A DNA stretch of 38,457 bases, taken from the NCBI GenBank assembly GCA_043772355.1, contig JAYVGI010000111.1, positions 1 through 38,457 of the forward strand, written 5' to 3'. How positions within the stretch are numbered: the first letter of the stretch is position 1; the number at the start of each line of letters is the position of its first letter. The translations under genes were made by a program, and so were the position numbers. This DNA is from JAAFIP01 sp043772355. Lineage in GTDB: Bacteria > Pseudomonadota > Gammaproteobacteria > Burkholderiales > Burkholderiaceae_C. Shown one piece after another: positions 30,924 through 38,457 of this stretch. The notes under the pieces were generated by a model. That model did not search any database and was not told where the DNA came from. It was given only the letters and a program-made list of their open reading frames with translations.

Positions 30924-31970
30924 TTACGCCTTGGCTACTTCCAGCACCAGCTTGCCAAAGTTCTCGCCGTTGAACAGCTTCATCAGCGTCTCTGGGAAAG
31001 TGTTCAGCCCAACGACGACATCTTCTTTGCTCTTCATGCGGCCGTCTTTCAGATACCCAGCCATCTCGGCAATGGCCAGGTGGTAGCGGTCGGCGTAGTC
31101 AAACACGACGATGCCTTCCATGCGGGCGCGATTGACCAGCAGGCTCAGGTAATTCTTGGGGCCTTGCACGGCAGTGGTGTTGTTGTACTGGCTGATAGCG
31201 CCGCAGATGATGATGCGGGCTTTGCGGTTGATGCGGGTGAGCACGGTGTCTAAAATGTCGCCGCCTACGTTGTCGAAGTAAATGTCTACGCCTTTGGTGC
31301 AGTGTTCTTTCAGGCCGTCCTTCACGCTGGATGCGCCCGCTTTGTAGTCGATGCAGGCGTCAAAGCCCAGCTCTTTCACCACCCAGTCGCACTTGGCCGC
31401 GCCACCAGCAATGCCCACCACGCGGCAGCCTTTGATCTTGGCGATTTGCCCTACCGTTTGGCCTACTGCACCGGCGGCGCCGCTGATGACCACCGTCTCG
31501 CCTGCTTGCGGCAGGCCTACGTCCATCAGGCCAAAATAGCCGGTCATACCGGGCATGCCCAGCACGTTGAGCCATTGGTTGATAGTGCCTGCGCGCAGGT
31601 CGATTTTGACGATGCCGTTGCGTTTGATTTGGTCACCGGGGATGAGGCAATACTCCTGCACACCCAGGCCCGCGCTCACGGTGTCACCCACGATAAATGC
31701 GGGGTGTTTTGACGCGACCACCACGCCCACGCCGCCTGCCCGCATCACTTCGTTGATGCCCACCGGCGGGATGTAGCTTTTGCCGTCATTCATCCAGCCG
31801 CGCATGGCCGGGTCCAGCGACAGCGACAGGGTTTTGACCAGCACGTCACCTTCGCCAGAGGGTTGCGGCACAGGCTCCTGCGTAAAGCTCCAGCACTCGC
31901 GGCCAGGCGCGCCCACGGGGCGTTGGGCCAGACGAATTTGGTGGTTGGTAGTGGCAACGGCGGTGGACAT
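30924..31970 (-). CDS. NADP-dependent oxidoreductase (zinc-independent MDR family)
   Basis: Medium-chain reductase of 348 residues of the leukotriene B4 dehydrogenase/alkenal reductase type. The NADP fold is VVISGAAGAVGQTVGQIAKIKGCRVVGIAGG, followed by YFDNVGGDILD and the GAISQYN turn, all usual for this group. No zinc ligands are present. I set the start at 31970, behind AAGGAAAA; an upstream extension of 25 residues seems spurious. It probably reduces enones or aldehydes formed by lipid oxidation, fitting the neighbouring peroxiredoxin, but no operon link is sure. Confidence 0.93.
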   Translation of the reverse strand: MSTAVATTNHQIRLAQRPVGAPGRECWSFTQEPVPQPSGEGDVLVKTLSLSLDPAMRGWMNDGKSYIPPVGINEVMRAGGVGVVVASKHPAFIVGDTVSAGLGVQEYCLIPGDQIKRNGIVKIDLRAGTINQWLNVLGMPGMTGYFGLMDVGLPQAGETVVISGAAGAVGQTVGQIAKIKGCRVVGIAGGAAKCDWVVKELGFDACIDYKAGASSVKDGLKEHCTKGVDIYFDNVGGDILDTVLTRINRKARIIICGAISQYNNTTAVQGPKNYLSLLVNRARMEGIVVFDYADRYHLAIAEMAGYLKDGRMKSKEDVVVGLNTFPETLMKLFNGENFGKLVLEVAKA

Positions 31971-32076
31971 GGAATTTTCCTTGAGTAAAAGGGGAGGGTG
32001 GTGTACAACAGATAGTGTAGCCACTGCACAGACTAATTTACCCATGCGGCAGCGGCATCACCAGCACACTCTACCT

Positions 32077-32580
32077 ATGAAAATCTCCCAACGCAAATAC
32101 GATGTTATTTTGTACGGAGCGACCGGCTTTGTAGGCCAACAAACCGTGGCCTACATGGCCCAGCTGCGGGTTTGACTCGGTGCCGTCAGATATGGGCACC
32201 TACGTGGTGGCGCGCGAGATGCTGCGCCGCAACGGCGAGCCCTGCGTAGACGTGAAGGCCCGTTTTTTATGGGCCCCGTCAACACCCGCGTAGTGCGCCG
32301 CAGCGCGGCGCTTTTGCGCGCGGCCGGGCATACTGCGTATGCCAAAAACTTCCATTACCAGGAGTATTTGCGCTTTGGCAGCGGCACGATCGCCGCCTTG
32401 GCCTTAGCGCTTGATTTTGCTGCGCTACCCGGCGGCCACCAACGCGGCGGCATCATCACCCCCGCATTCTCACTGGGCAACGTGCTGGTGCAGCGCCTGC
32501 GCGCAGCAGGTATGAAGATCGATATCTCGGAGTACAACCTGGCGCTGCGCAGCGTCATGCAGGGCTTGGCACCCGGTTAT
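32077..32580 (+). pseudogene. Decayed saccharopine-dehydrogenase-like (trans-acting enoyl reductase) gene
   Basis: ATG 32077 starts KYDVILYGATGFVGQQTVAYMAQ, the Rossmann N-terminus, which ends in a stop at 32173-32175. A shifted frame then gives CGFDSVPSDMGTYVVAREML (about 32165 on), and a further shift gives MGPVNTRVVRRSAALLRAAG and FHYQEYLRFGSGT. Together they match parts of the family in order, with internal deletion and at least two frame changes. The C-terminal end is missing. Not functional. Confidence 0.8.
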
Positions 32581-32621
32581 CGTCTTCAAACGTGCAGCTG
32601 CAGGGATGAAACACGCAGAAA

Positions 32622-32696
32622 GACAGTCGCTGTAAAACGGCGGCGGATATTGCGCAAGAGGGCAAACACACCGCTGTTCTCAAGCTGCTGGAGTAA
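32622..32696 (+). pseudogene. Ankyrin-repeat C-terminal fragment
   Basis: A reading of about 24 codons gives KTAADIAQEGKHTAVLKLLE and a stop at 32694-32696, the typical last ankyrin repeat of a bacterial protein. No other repeats are visible upstream. The fragment lies between the decayed dehydrogenase and the molybdenum hydroxylase genes and is presumably gene debris. Confidence 0.5.
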
Positions 32697-32787
32697 AGCG
32701 CACAGCCCGTGTTTACGCGCATTGACGCTGCTTTTGAAGCGCTCTACGCTCAGTTCAAATTTTTCGATAACCCTCCATGGAGACACG

Positions 32788-33249
32788 ATGACCGTATCCC
32801 TCACCGTTAACGGCAAGGCCCACACCTGCCCGGCTGCGCCTGACACCCCTTTGCTCTACGTGCTGCGCAATGACATTGGCCTGAACAGCCCCAAATACGG
32901 CTGTGGTGTAGCCCAGTGCGGTACCTGCACGGTGCTGCTCGATGGCCAAGCGGTGCGCTCTTGCGTGCTGCCTGCGTCTGCCGCCTCGGCTGGCAAAATC
33001 ACCACGCTGGAAGGGCTGGGCTCTACTGACAAACTGCATGCGCTGCAAAAAGCGTTTATCGACGAGCAGGCCGCGCAGTGCGGCTACTGCATCTCGGGCA
33101 TGATCATGTCGGCCAAGGCGCTGCTCGATAGAGTGCGCAGCCCCAGCGAGGCGCAGATACGCGAGGCGATGGCGGGCAACCTGTGCCGCTGCGGCACGCA
33201 TACCCGCATCTTGCGCGCCATCCAGCGCGCTGCAAAGGAGCTGGCATGA
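32788..33249 (+). CDS. [2Fe-2S] subunit of a molybdenum hydroxylase
   Basis: Electron-transfer subunit of 153 residues of the xanthine-oxidase family (IorA-like). The plant-type cluster is bound by GCGVAQCGTCTVLLDG plus a distal Cys (RSCVLP), and the second cluster by QCGYCISGM and NLCRCGTH. Ribosome site GGAGA (32779-32783) precedes ATG 32788. The stop overlaps the large-subunit start (ATGA). It passes electrons from the molybdenum site to an unknown acceptor, as no FAD or cytochrome subunit is encoded nearby. Confidence 0.95.
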   Translation: MTVSLTVNGKAHTCPAAPDTPLLYVLRNDIGLNSPKYGCGVAQCGTCTVLLDGQAVRSCVLPASAASAGKITTLEGLGSTDKLHALQKAFIDEQAAQCGYCISGMIMSAKALLDRVRSPSEAQIREAMAGNLCRCGTHTRILRAIQRAAKELA

Positions 33250-35597
33250 AGCACTCCAACCTTATGGCATCGCCCGCTACGCCTCACGCTACAGCCGCTG
33301 ATATGGGCGCAACTTTCACCCCTAGCCGCCGCAGCTTTATCAAAGCGGGCTCGCTCACTGTCGCCTTCAGCCTGTCGGGCTTGTTGCCCAGTGCTGCCCA
33401 AACCCCAGCGGCCACACCAATCGCTGCACCACCCACTGCACCGCCCGCTCCAGCCAGGCCCGTGCTGCCGGGCAGCCTCAACGGCAACCGCATGCTCGAC
33501 GGCTGGCTGCGCATCAACCCCAACGGCACGGTCACCATGTTCACCGGCAAGGTGGAGCTGGGGCAGGGCATTTTGACCGCGCTCACGCAGATCGTGTCTG
33601 ACGAGCTGGACGTGGACATCAAGCGCCTGCAAGTCATCTCGGGCGACACCGCGCTGGCCCCGAACGAAGGCACCACCGCAGGCAGCCTGTCGGTGCAAGA
33701 CAGCGGCACCGCGCTGCGCTATGCGTGTGCCGAGGCGCGCGGCCTGCTGCTGCAAGCGGCGGCCACCAAGCTGGGCCCGGCGGCAGGTGAGCTGCGCATC
33801 AGAGACGGCAGCATCCTCGCGGCCAGCGGCGCCAGCACCAGCTACTGGGCGGTAGCGGGCGACGTGCCTCTAAAGCGCGAGGCCACTGCGCAAACGGCGC
33901 TCAAGCCCAGCAAAGAACACCGCGTGATAGGCCAAAGCGTCGCGCGCCGCGACATTCCTGCCAAGGTGACGGGCGGCGAAGCCTACGTGCAAGACATGCG
34001 CCTGCCCGGCATGCTGTTTGGCCGCGTGGTGATGCCCAGCGCGCCGCGCGCCAAGCTGATCTCCGTAGACGAAGCCGCAGCCCGAGCCATGCCCGGCGTA
34101 GTGGCCGTGGTGCGCGATGGCAACTTTTTAGCCGTAGCCGCCGCCCGTGAAGAGCAGGCCATCGCCGCCGCGCAGGCCTTGAAGAATAGCGCCCGCTGGG
34201 ACGCACCCGCCGATCTGCCACCGCCCGGCGCAGCCCTGTTTACCCACATGAAAACGCAGCGCAGCATCGACACCGTGGTGAGCGAAAAGAAAGACCCCGC
34301 CGCAGCCACCCCCGCCAAAACCCTGCGCGCCGAGTACACCAAACCCTACCAAGCCCACGCCTCCATTGGCCCATCCTGCGCCGTAGCGCAATGGACAGGC
34401 GACAAACTGCAGGTGTGGAGCCATACCCAAAGCGTCTTCCCCCAGCGGGCTGACTTGGCCAAGTCGCTGCGCATGCCAGCCACCAACATTACCGTATCGC
34501 ACCGCGAAGGCGCAGGCTGCTACGGCCACAACGCAGCCGACGACGTGGCGCTAGACGCCGCCTTGCTAGCCCGTGCCGTGCCCGGCAAACCCGTCATGCT
34601 GCAATGGATGCGCGAAGACGAATTTGCCTGGGAGCCCTTAGGCTCGGCCATGGTCATCAACCTGGCCGCCGCGCTGGACGCACAGGGCAGGGTGCAAGAC
34701 TGGCAGCATGAGCTGTGGAGCTACACCCACAACACCCGTCCGGGTGACGCCGACGGTGTGAACCTGCTGTCCGCCCGCCACCTGCAAAACCCACTGCCCA
34801 TTGGTCCGGCCCGCAACATCCCCCAGCCGTCTGGCAGCAGCGACCGCAACGCCGTGCCGCTGTACGTTTTTCCACAGCAGAAAATCACCAACCATTTGCT
34901 GCAAGACATGCCGATTCGCACCTCGGCCCTGCGCACCTTGGGTGCCTACGCCAACGTGTTTGCGGCAGAGTCGTTCATGGACGAACTGGCCGCTCTGGCG
35001 GGCACCGACCCGGTAGAGTTCCGCCTCAAGCACATGCAAGACCCGCGCGCCCGCGCCGTCATCGAGCGCACCGCCGCCATGGCCAACTGGAAGCCCAGCG
35101 CCACCGGCTCGCAGCCCAAAACGACCGATGCCGTGCTCAAAGGCCGAGGCATTGGTTTTTCCAAATACAAAAACCTGGCCGTCTACTGCGCCGTCATCGT
35201 CGATGTGGCGGTAGACACCCGCTCCGGTATCGTCACCGTCGAGCGTGCGTGGTCGGCCAACGACGCAGGCCTGGTGATTAACCCCGACGGCATGCGCAAC
35301 CAGATCGAAGGCGGCATCGTCCAGTCCGCCAGCTGGACGCTGTATGAATCGGTGGCCCACAACGCCCAACAGACCCTCACCCGCAACTGGGCCGACTACC
35401 CCATCCTGCGCTTCCCGCAAGTGCCCGCCCTGCAAGTAGAGATCATCAACCGCCCCGACGAGCGGCCGCTAGGCGTAGGCGAGGGCTCCCAAGGCCCCAC
35501 CGTGGCAGCCATAGCCAACGCCTTTGCCAACGCCACGGGGCGCAGACTACGGGACTTGCCGCTCACACCGGATCGGGTGAAGAAGGCGCTGGCTTAA
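33246..35597 (+). CDS. Molybdopterin-binding subunit of a Tat-exported hydroxylase (IorB-like)
   Basis: Catalytic subunit of 783 residues of the xanthine-oxidase family, isoquinoline 1-oxidoreductase/aldehyde dehydrogenase subgroup. The N-terminus has a twin-arginine signal (SRRSFIKAG, about residues 28-36, then a hydrophobic stretch to AAQ), so the complex is exported folded. Conserved parts include FTGKVELGQGI, GAYANVFAAESFMDELA, and GVGEGSQGPTVAA near the C-terminus with the catalytic Glu. ATG 33246 overlaps the small-subunit stop. A Pro/Ala linker follows the signal. Substrate (N-heterocycle or aldehyde) is not determinable. A perfect hairpin follows at 35611-35631. Confidence 0.94.
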   Translation: MKHSNLMASPATPHATAADMGATFTPSRRSFIKAGSLTVAFSLSGLLPSAAQTPAATPIAAPPTAPPAPARPVLPGSLNGNRMLDGWLRINPNGTVTMFTGKVELGQGILTALTQIVSDELDVDIKRLQVISGDTALAPNEGTTAGSLSVQDSGTALRYACAEARGLLLQAAATKLGPAAGELRIRDGSILAASGASTSYWAVAGDVPLKREATAQTALKPSKEHRVIGQSVARRDIPAKVTGGEAYVQDMRLPGMLFGRVVMPSAPRAKLISVDEAAARAMPGVVAVVRDGNFLAVAAAREEQAIAAAQALKNSARWDAPADLPPPGAALFTHMKTQRSIDTVVSEKKDPAAATPAKTLRAEYTKPYQAHASIGPSCAVAQWTGDKLQVWSHTQSVFPQRADLAKSLRMPATNITVSHREGAGCYGHNAADDVALDAALLARAVPGKPVMLQWMREDEFAWEPLGSAMVINLAAALDAQGRVQDWQHELWSYTHNTRPGDADGVNLLSARHLQNPLPIGPARNIPQPSGSSDRNAVPLYVFPQQKITNHLLQDMPIRTSALRTLGAYANVFAAESFMDELAALAGTDPVEFRLKHMQDPRARAVIERTAAMANWKPSATGSQPKTTDAVLKGRGIGFSKYKNLAVYCAVIVDVAVDTRSGIVTVERAWSANDAGLVINPDGMRNQIEGGIVQSASWTLYESVAHNAQQTLTRNWADYPILRFPQVPALQVEIINRPDERPLGVGEGSQGPTVAAIANAFANATGRRLRDLPLTPDRVKKALA

Positions 35598-35610
35598 AGC
35601 GCAGCAAGAG

Positions 35611-35631
35611 GCCAGCCCACTCCGGGCTGGC
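35611..35631 (+). terminator. Hairpin after the molybdenum hydroxylase operon
   Basis: GCCAGCCC (35611-35618) pairs perfectly with GGGCTGGC (35624-35631) over a five-base loop, 13 bases after the stop codon. No T-run follows, so it is a weak or factor-assisted terminator, or an mRNA end-protecting hairpin. Confidence 0.65.
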
Positions 35632-35764
35632 TGGAAACGGCAACGAAGTGCGTTTAGGAACCCCTGAGGGCCTGAAAATCGGATGGAAATCGATACGCGC
35701 CGACGCTGAGGGAGATGGAGAAATTCAGGTAGCCTCTGTGTTCGCAGCGCGCAACGCCCCAACG

Positions 35765-35787
35765 AAATTTTGCTCTGACCCCTTTTG
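35765..35787 (-). repeat. REP-like element, single copy
   Basis: AAATTTTGCTCTGACCCC with flanking CTTTTG is, in reverse complement, nearly identical to the arm at 18576-18598 (core GGGGTCAGAGCAAA). Seventeen kilobases separate it from the paired copy, so this is an interspersed element. Confidence 0.8.
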
Positions 35788-36081
35788 CGCAGTCTGCGGC
35801 GCAAGAGACCCTCACCAAGCCCAGCGTCACCCGCACAGACCTCGCAGCGCACGCCTGCGAGTGGGCCGCTTGGAAAACTGCCTGGGAATACACGTGCTCA
35901 TTAAATAGTAGCACTCCGTCTAAGCAGGCCAGTGGGGTACACAGGATAACGCCCATATTTTGCCGCGCGCTAGTGTTTGGAGCATTTTCAATGCCTCTGG
36001 CGGCGTGGGCACCAGACGATAACCGTGAGCTTGCTGCTTGGCACGCCGCTTTTTTATACCGAGACATGCCTGCAGAGCTCT

Positions 36082-36118
36082 AGAATAAAGCGGAAGTAGC
36101 TATGGAATAAATAGTAAA
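36082..36118. repeat. Comamonadaceae-type interspersed repeat, copy 6 (degenerate)
   Basis: AGAATAAAGCGGAAGTAGCTATGGAATAAATAG contains the AATA-GCGG-AGTAGCTAT and AATAAATAG words of the other copies. It lies in gene-poor DNA. Confidence 0.5.
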
Positions 36119-36435
36119 AATCGGGCCGAAAATGCGCTGCAGGAGGCCTTTTGGGCAGGTTTTCGGTAAAAAGCGGCTAGCACAGGTGCAGGATACTGAT
36201 TTTTTAACCTTTACCCATGTACCCCACTGATCTGTATAGACGGAGCGCTATTATTTAGTGAGTAATTCTATTTCCAGATCAAAAAGATGCGTTGTTGCGT
36301 CGCCTTGCGGTGCTACAGCTCCTTCTGCGGCTTTGCGCCCACACATTCATGATGTAGAAATGGAATAACCACACCACGCAAAGCCACTGGTATGCCAATG
36401 ACTTTGAGAGAGGCCTTGTGTTTCGAAAATCAGGC

Positions 36436-36461
36436 AAAAAAAAGCGCCCCGAAGGGCGCTT
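36436..36461 (-). terminator. Intrinsic terminator of the lipase gene
   Basis: On the minus strand AAGCGCCC-TTCG-GGGCGCTT forms a perfect eight-base stem with a stable UUCG tetraloop, followed by a U-run (eight As on the plus strand, 36436-36443). It starts 20 bases past the stop codon of the lipase-like gene. Confidence 0.95.
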
Positions 36462-36480
36462 GGAGTGCATGCCTGGGGCG

Positions 36481-37821
36481 TTATTTGACGGTATCAAAGA
36501 GGGCTTTGGCCTGTGCGTGGCAGAACGGCGGCTCGTAGCTGCCGTGGTAGTTGCCATAGTAGGTGGCAAACGCAGCCGAGGCGGGGTCAGTGGGGGCTTT
36601 GCCAGCGGTGCCGTAGGTGGCTTGAATGGCGGCATCCACGTCCACCGAGGTCACGTTGGTCAAGGCGCGGCTGTCAAAGTCGGCTTTGGCCACCGTCTGG
36701 TGCAATGCGGGTGGCACTGTAGGGTCGCCAGCGCCGCCACACAGCAGGGTTTTCGACTTGGGGTTCCAGCCCAGCAGGTCGTTCTTTTTGCCGGTTAAAA
36801 ACAGCGTGTTGGTGCTGCTGGTTTGGATGTCGGTGATAAACGCTGGCTGGAACACCAGGTCGCGTGCCTGCGTTGGCGTTTCGCCGTTGATGCCAGGCAA
36901 CCTACCCGTGGTGACCAGTGTGGTGTAGGTAAGCGTGGCGCTCGGCAGCAAACTCTCGATGTAGCCTGCGTAAGGCGCTTTGAAGACCTTATTGACATCG
37001 GTGTACACATCCCCATAAACCTTTTGCCAAGCGGTAACCAAGTAGGGCACAAAGAACTGGTAGCCCGCAATCACGGCAGTGCTCTTGAACGAGCCCGACA
37101 TGTTGTAAGGCCCGGCTAAGTGGGCACCGCCTGCTACGACGATTTCGCTGGCCAAGTCTTTCTCAATGGCGCGGTGGGCCGCCATGGAGGAGTGGCCACC
37201 CTGGGAGTAGCCGGTCAACATGACTTTGCCTGACAGAGCCAGTCCAGCACCTGTGGCGGCGATACGCGCTGCGCGAATGGAGTCGATCACGCTGCTGGCT
37301 TCAGAGTCAGCATGCAGGTAGGGGTGGTAGGTGTAGGCCGATTTGGCAAAGCCCAGATAGTCGGTGGCTACCACCGCATAGCCCTGCGCTGCGTACACGG
37401 CGGCTAGCAAAAAGGTTTCGCCATCGGCTGGATTGGCCAAGGTGCGCGGCTTTTGCACATCGGTACCCTTGGCATACGCTACCAGGGGGGCGGCGGTGCT
37501 GCAGGCAGCGCCCGTTGGGGCCAGCAGTACGCCTGAGGAGTTGGTAGCCTCGCCTTTGACACCAATGGTGACGTAGTTCAGCGCGATGACCTTGACATCG
37601 CATTTGGCTTTGCCGCTGATAGCCTGTAGGCCACTGGAAGCGGTGCCTGCGTCCAACTGGGCGATGGTCAAGGTGGTGACGGTGGTAGCGGCCTCTACCA
37701 ATGTGCCACGGGCGACTGCAGGCGCAGGTGCCGGTGCAGTGGCTACCACGGTATCGTTGCCGCCGCAGGCCGACAGAACTGCGGCCATGGCGACTGATAA
37801 GGCCAATAAACGTTGATTCAT
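36481..37821 (-). CDS. Lipase-family lipoprotein (secretory-lipase-like alpha/beta hydrolase)
   Basis: Exported esterase or lipase of 446 residues. Residues 1-19 form a lipoprotein signal ending in the lipobox VLSAC, so Cys19 is probably lipidated, followed by a Pro/Ala linker (APAPAPAVA). The nucleophile elbow is GYSQGG in VMLTGYSQGGHSSMAAHRA; DYLGFAKSAYTYHPY precedes it as in secretory lipases (LIP family); the catalytic Asp and His are likely in GAGDPTVP and PPALHQTV. I placed the start at 37821, directly before the signal; a longer reading adds 19 polar residues. A strong terminator follows. Confidence 0.9.
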   Translation of the reverse strand: MNQRLLALSVAMAAVLSACGGNDTVVATAPAPAPAVARGTLVEAATTVTTLTIAQLDAGTASSGLQAISGKAKCDVKVIALNYVTIGVKGEATNSSGVLLAPTGAACSTAAPLVAYAKGTDVQKPRTLANPADGETFLLAAVYAAQGYAVVATDYLGFAKSAYTYHPYLHADSEASSVIDSIRAARIAATGAGLALSGKVMLTGYSQGGHSSMAAHRAIEKDLASEIVVAGGAHLAGPYNMSGSFKSTAVIAGYQFFVPYLVTAWQKVYGDVYTDVNKVFKAPYAGYIESLLPSATLTYTTLVTTGRLPGINGETPTQARDLVFQPAFITDIQTSSTNTLFLTGKKNDLLGWNPKSKTLLCGGAGDPTVPPALHQTVAKADFDSRALTNVTSVDVDAAIQATYGTAGKAPTDPASAAFATYYGNYHGSYEPPFCHAQAKALFDTVK

Positions 37822-37951
37822 ACAGGTCTCTTTCAAAAATAGCGAAGGTTGATCATTAGTGTTACGCATCGGCATCATATGAGCACTCGCACCGCTTTAG
37901 TGCCCGGGTAAACGCGAGGTTGGCACTTTTGGAGGCTGTGCGGGTAGGTGC

Positions 37952-38296
37952 TTAGCGCGTTCTATGCGGCTGCGTTTTGATGTGGCGCAGCAGGTCTGCC
38001 AAGGTGCGGCTGGGCGCGTCGGAAAAAGGACGCGGCAGCACGTCCAGCGTTTCAATACGGTCAATGCGCAAGCTGCGAGAATTTTCGCGCAACTCGCACC
38101 ATGCCGTCGGCCTCCACACTGCACCCCAGTAGAAAACTCCCAGTGGCCTTAGGGTGCGCTCGCTGGGGCGATCTGCCGCGTCGCGGTTCGCCGTGCGCTC
38201 AGACACCTCCAGCCGCTGGGCCACATGCGCCGCCGTGGTCAGGCGGCGGCCACGGAGGGTTTGCACGATCTGGAACAGACGGTCAGCGCGGCGCAT
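37952..38296 (-). pseudogene. Internally deleted YafY/WYL-type transcriptional regulator
   Basis: The N-terminal helix-turn-helix is intact (MRRADRLFQIVQTL, TTAAHVAQRLEVSERTANRD), but after AAD the reading jumps to PSERTLRPLGVFYWGAVWRP and WCELRENSRSLRIDRIETL, the last part of the WYL effector domain. Relatives have about 230 residues; this has 114, so about half, including the first WYL portion, is deleted in frame. The word GAGCGCAC occurs just before and just after the junction and may have mediated the deletion. It could still bind DNA but probably cannot sense its ligand. Confidence 0.75.
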
Positions 38297-38369
38297 GCTT
38301 CTTAAGATGGTACGTGAATGCCATGGCACTCGGCGTGAACAGCTCCGCGGCCAATACTGTTCTCTTAAG

Positions 38370-38448
38370 GCTGGTTTGAAGATTTCCAAACCAGCTTGGT
38401 CACGTTGCGGCGATGGCGGAATTTGCTTTCGTGAAAAATCTCACGAAA
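38370..38448. repeat. Two perfect hairpins at the window end
   Basis: GCTGGTTTG (38370-38378) pairs with CAAACCAGC (38387-38395) over eight bases, and TTTCGTGA (38427-38434) with TCACGAAA (38441-38448) over six. They lie upstream of the regulator gene and could be operators for it or mRNA structures of a gene outside the window. Confidence 0.6.
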
Positions 38449-38457
38449 ACACGCGGC

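Larger units (their letters stand above)
35632..36435. other. Gene-poor region between hydroxylase and lipase genes
   Basis: About 800 bases without a gene I can defend. It contains a REP-like copy (35765-35787) and an interspersed repeat (36082-36118). A minus-strand reading of 137 codons (36067-35654) spans the REP copy and has no family resemblance. A short plus-strand reading ending at about 36083 (MPLAAWAPDDNRELAAW) was also not recognised. Confidence 0.6.

Noticed and set aside
35654..36067. Minus-strand 137-codon reading in the gene-poor region
   Set aside because: It runs through a REP-like element and has no start signal or recognisable domain.

Overview
The window looks like chromosomal DNA of a freshwater betaproteobacterium of the Comamonadaceae (Rhodoferax, Limnohabitans or Polaromonas-like). 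This rests on high GC coding DNA, protein families typical of Burkholderiales, and several copies of a short interspersed repeat (cores like GCGGGAGCAGCTA) that I associate with this family. No rRNA, tRNA, CRISPR array or complete insertion sequence was seen. The taxonomic call is inference from protein and repeat resemblance.

Positions 1-9.3 kb form a light-use region. Three small paralogous proteins (2-1720), probably winged-helix-like, lead directly into a microbial rhodopsin (1796-2542). Its helix-C motif is Asp-Thr-Lys instead of the proteorhodopsin Asp-Thr-Glu, and it lacks the helix-B histidine. A strong intrinsic terminator closes that unit. A second promoter region with an operator-like palindrome precedes a canonical green-type proteorhodopsin (Asp-Thr-Glu). 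It is followed, with overlapping or closely spaced genes, by crtE, crtI, crtB, crtY and blh, a full route from prenyl diphosphates through lycopene and beta-carotene to retinal. The cell can therefore make the chromophore for both rhodopsins from one locus. The first rhodopsin with its three partner proteins is the best candidate for an undescribed system, possibly light sensing rather than proton pumping.

Positions 9.3-14.6 kb hold housekeeping and transport genes: nicotinate phosphoribosyltransferase, an ion-transporter-superfamily antiporter, a 2-hydroxyacid dehydrogenase overlapping a one-domain UPF0016 protein, a glutathione transferase and an AHSA1/SRPBCC protein. From 14.6 to 18.1 kb lies a small accessory island: brnTA, an orphan mqsA behind an internally deleted mqsR, vapBC, a VOC protein, and a HEPN-like gene broken by an amber codon. 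A 0.7-kb stretch with REP-like inverted repeats follows.

Positions 18.7-25 kb carry rmuC, an MFS transporter, nhaA, a GNAT acetyltransferase, a 49-residue cysteine-rich protein, and an hpnE-like amine oxidase that contains an 11-unit hexanucleotide repeat and has absorbed copies of the interspersed repeat. A transposase C-terminal remnant abuts hpnE. Positions 25.3-29.8 kb encode a core-MetE methionine synthase, a cobalt-type nitrile hydratase (alpha, beta, plus a cupin protein), and a HipA-like kinase paired with a DUF3037 protein.

Positions 29.8-38.4 kb contain a Cdd1-family protein, a 1-Cys peroxiredoxin, a zinc-independent MDR oxidoreductase, a decayed saccharopine-dehydrogenase-like gene, a Tat-exported two-subunit molybdenum hydroxylase, a 0.9-kb gene-poor stretch, a secreted lipase-like lipoprotein with a textbook terminator, and an internally deleted YafY/WYL regulator.
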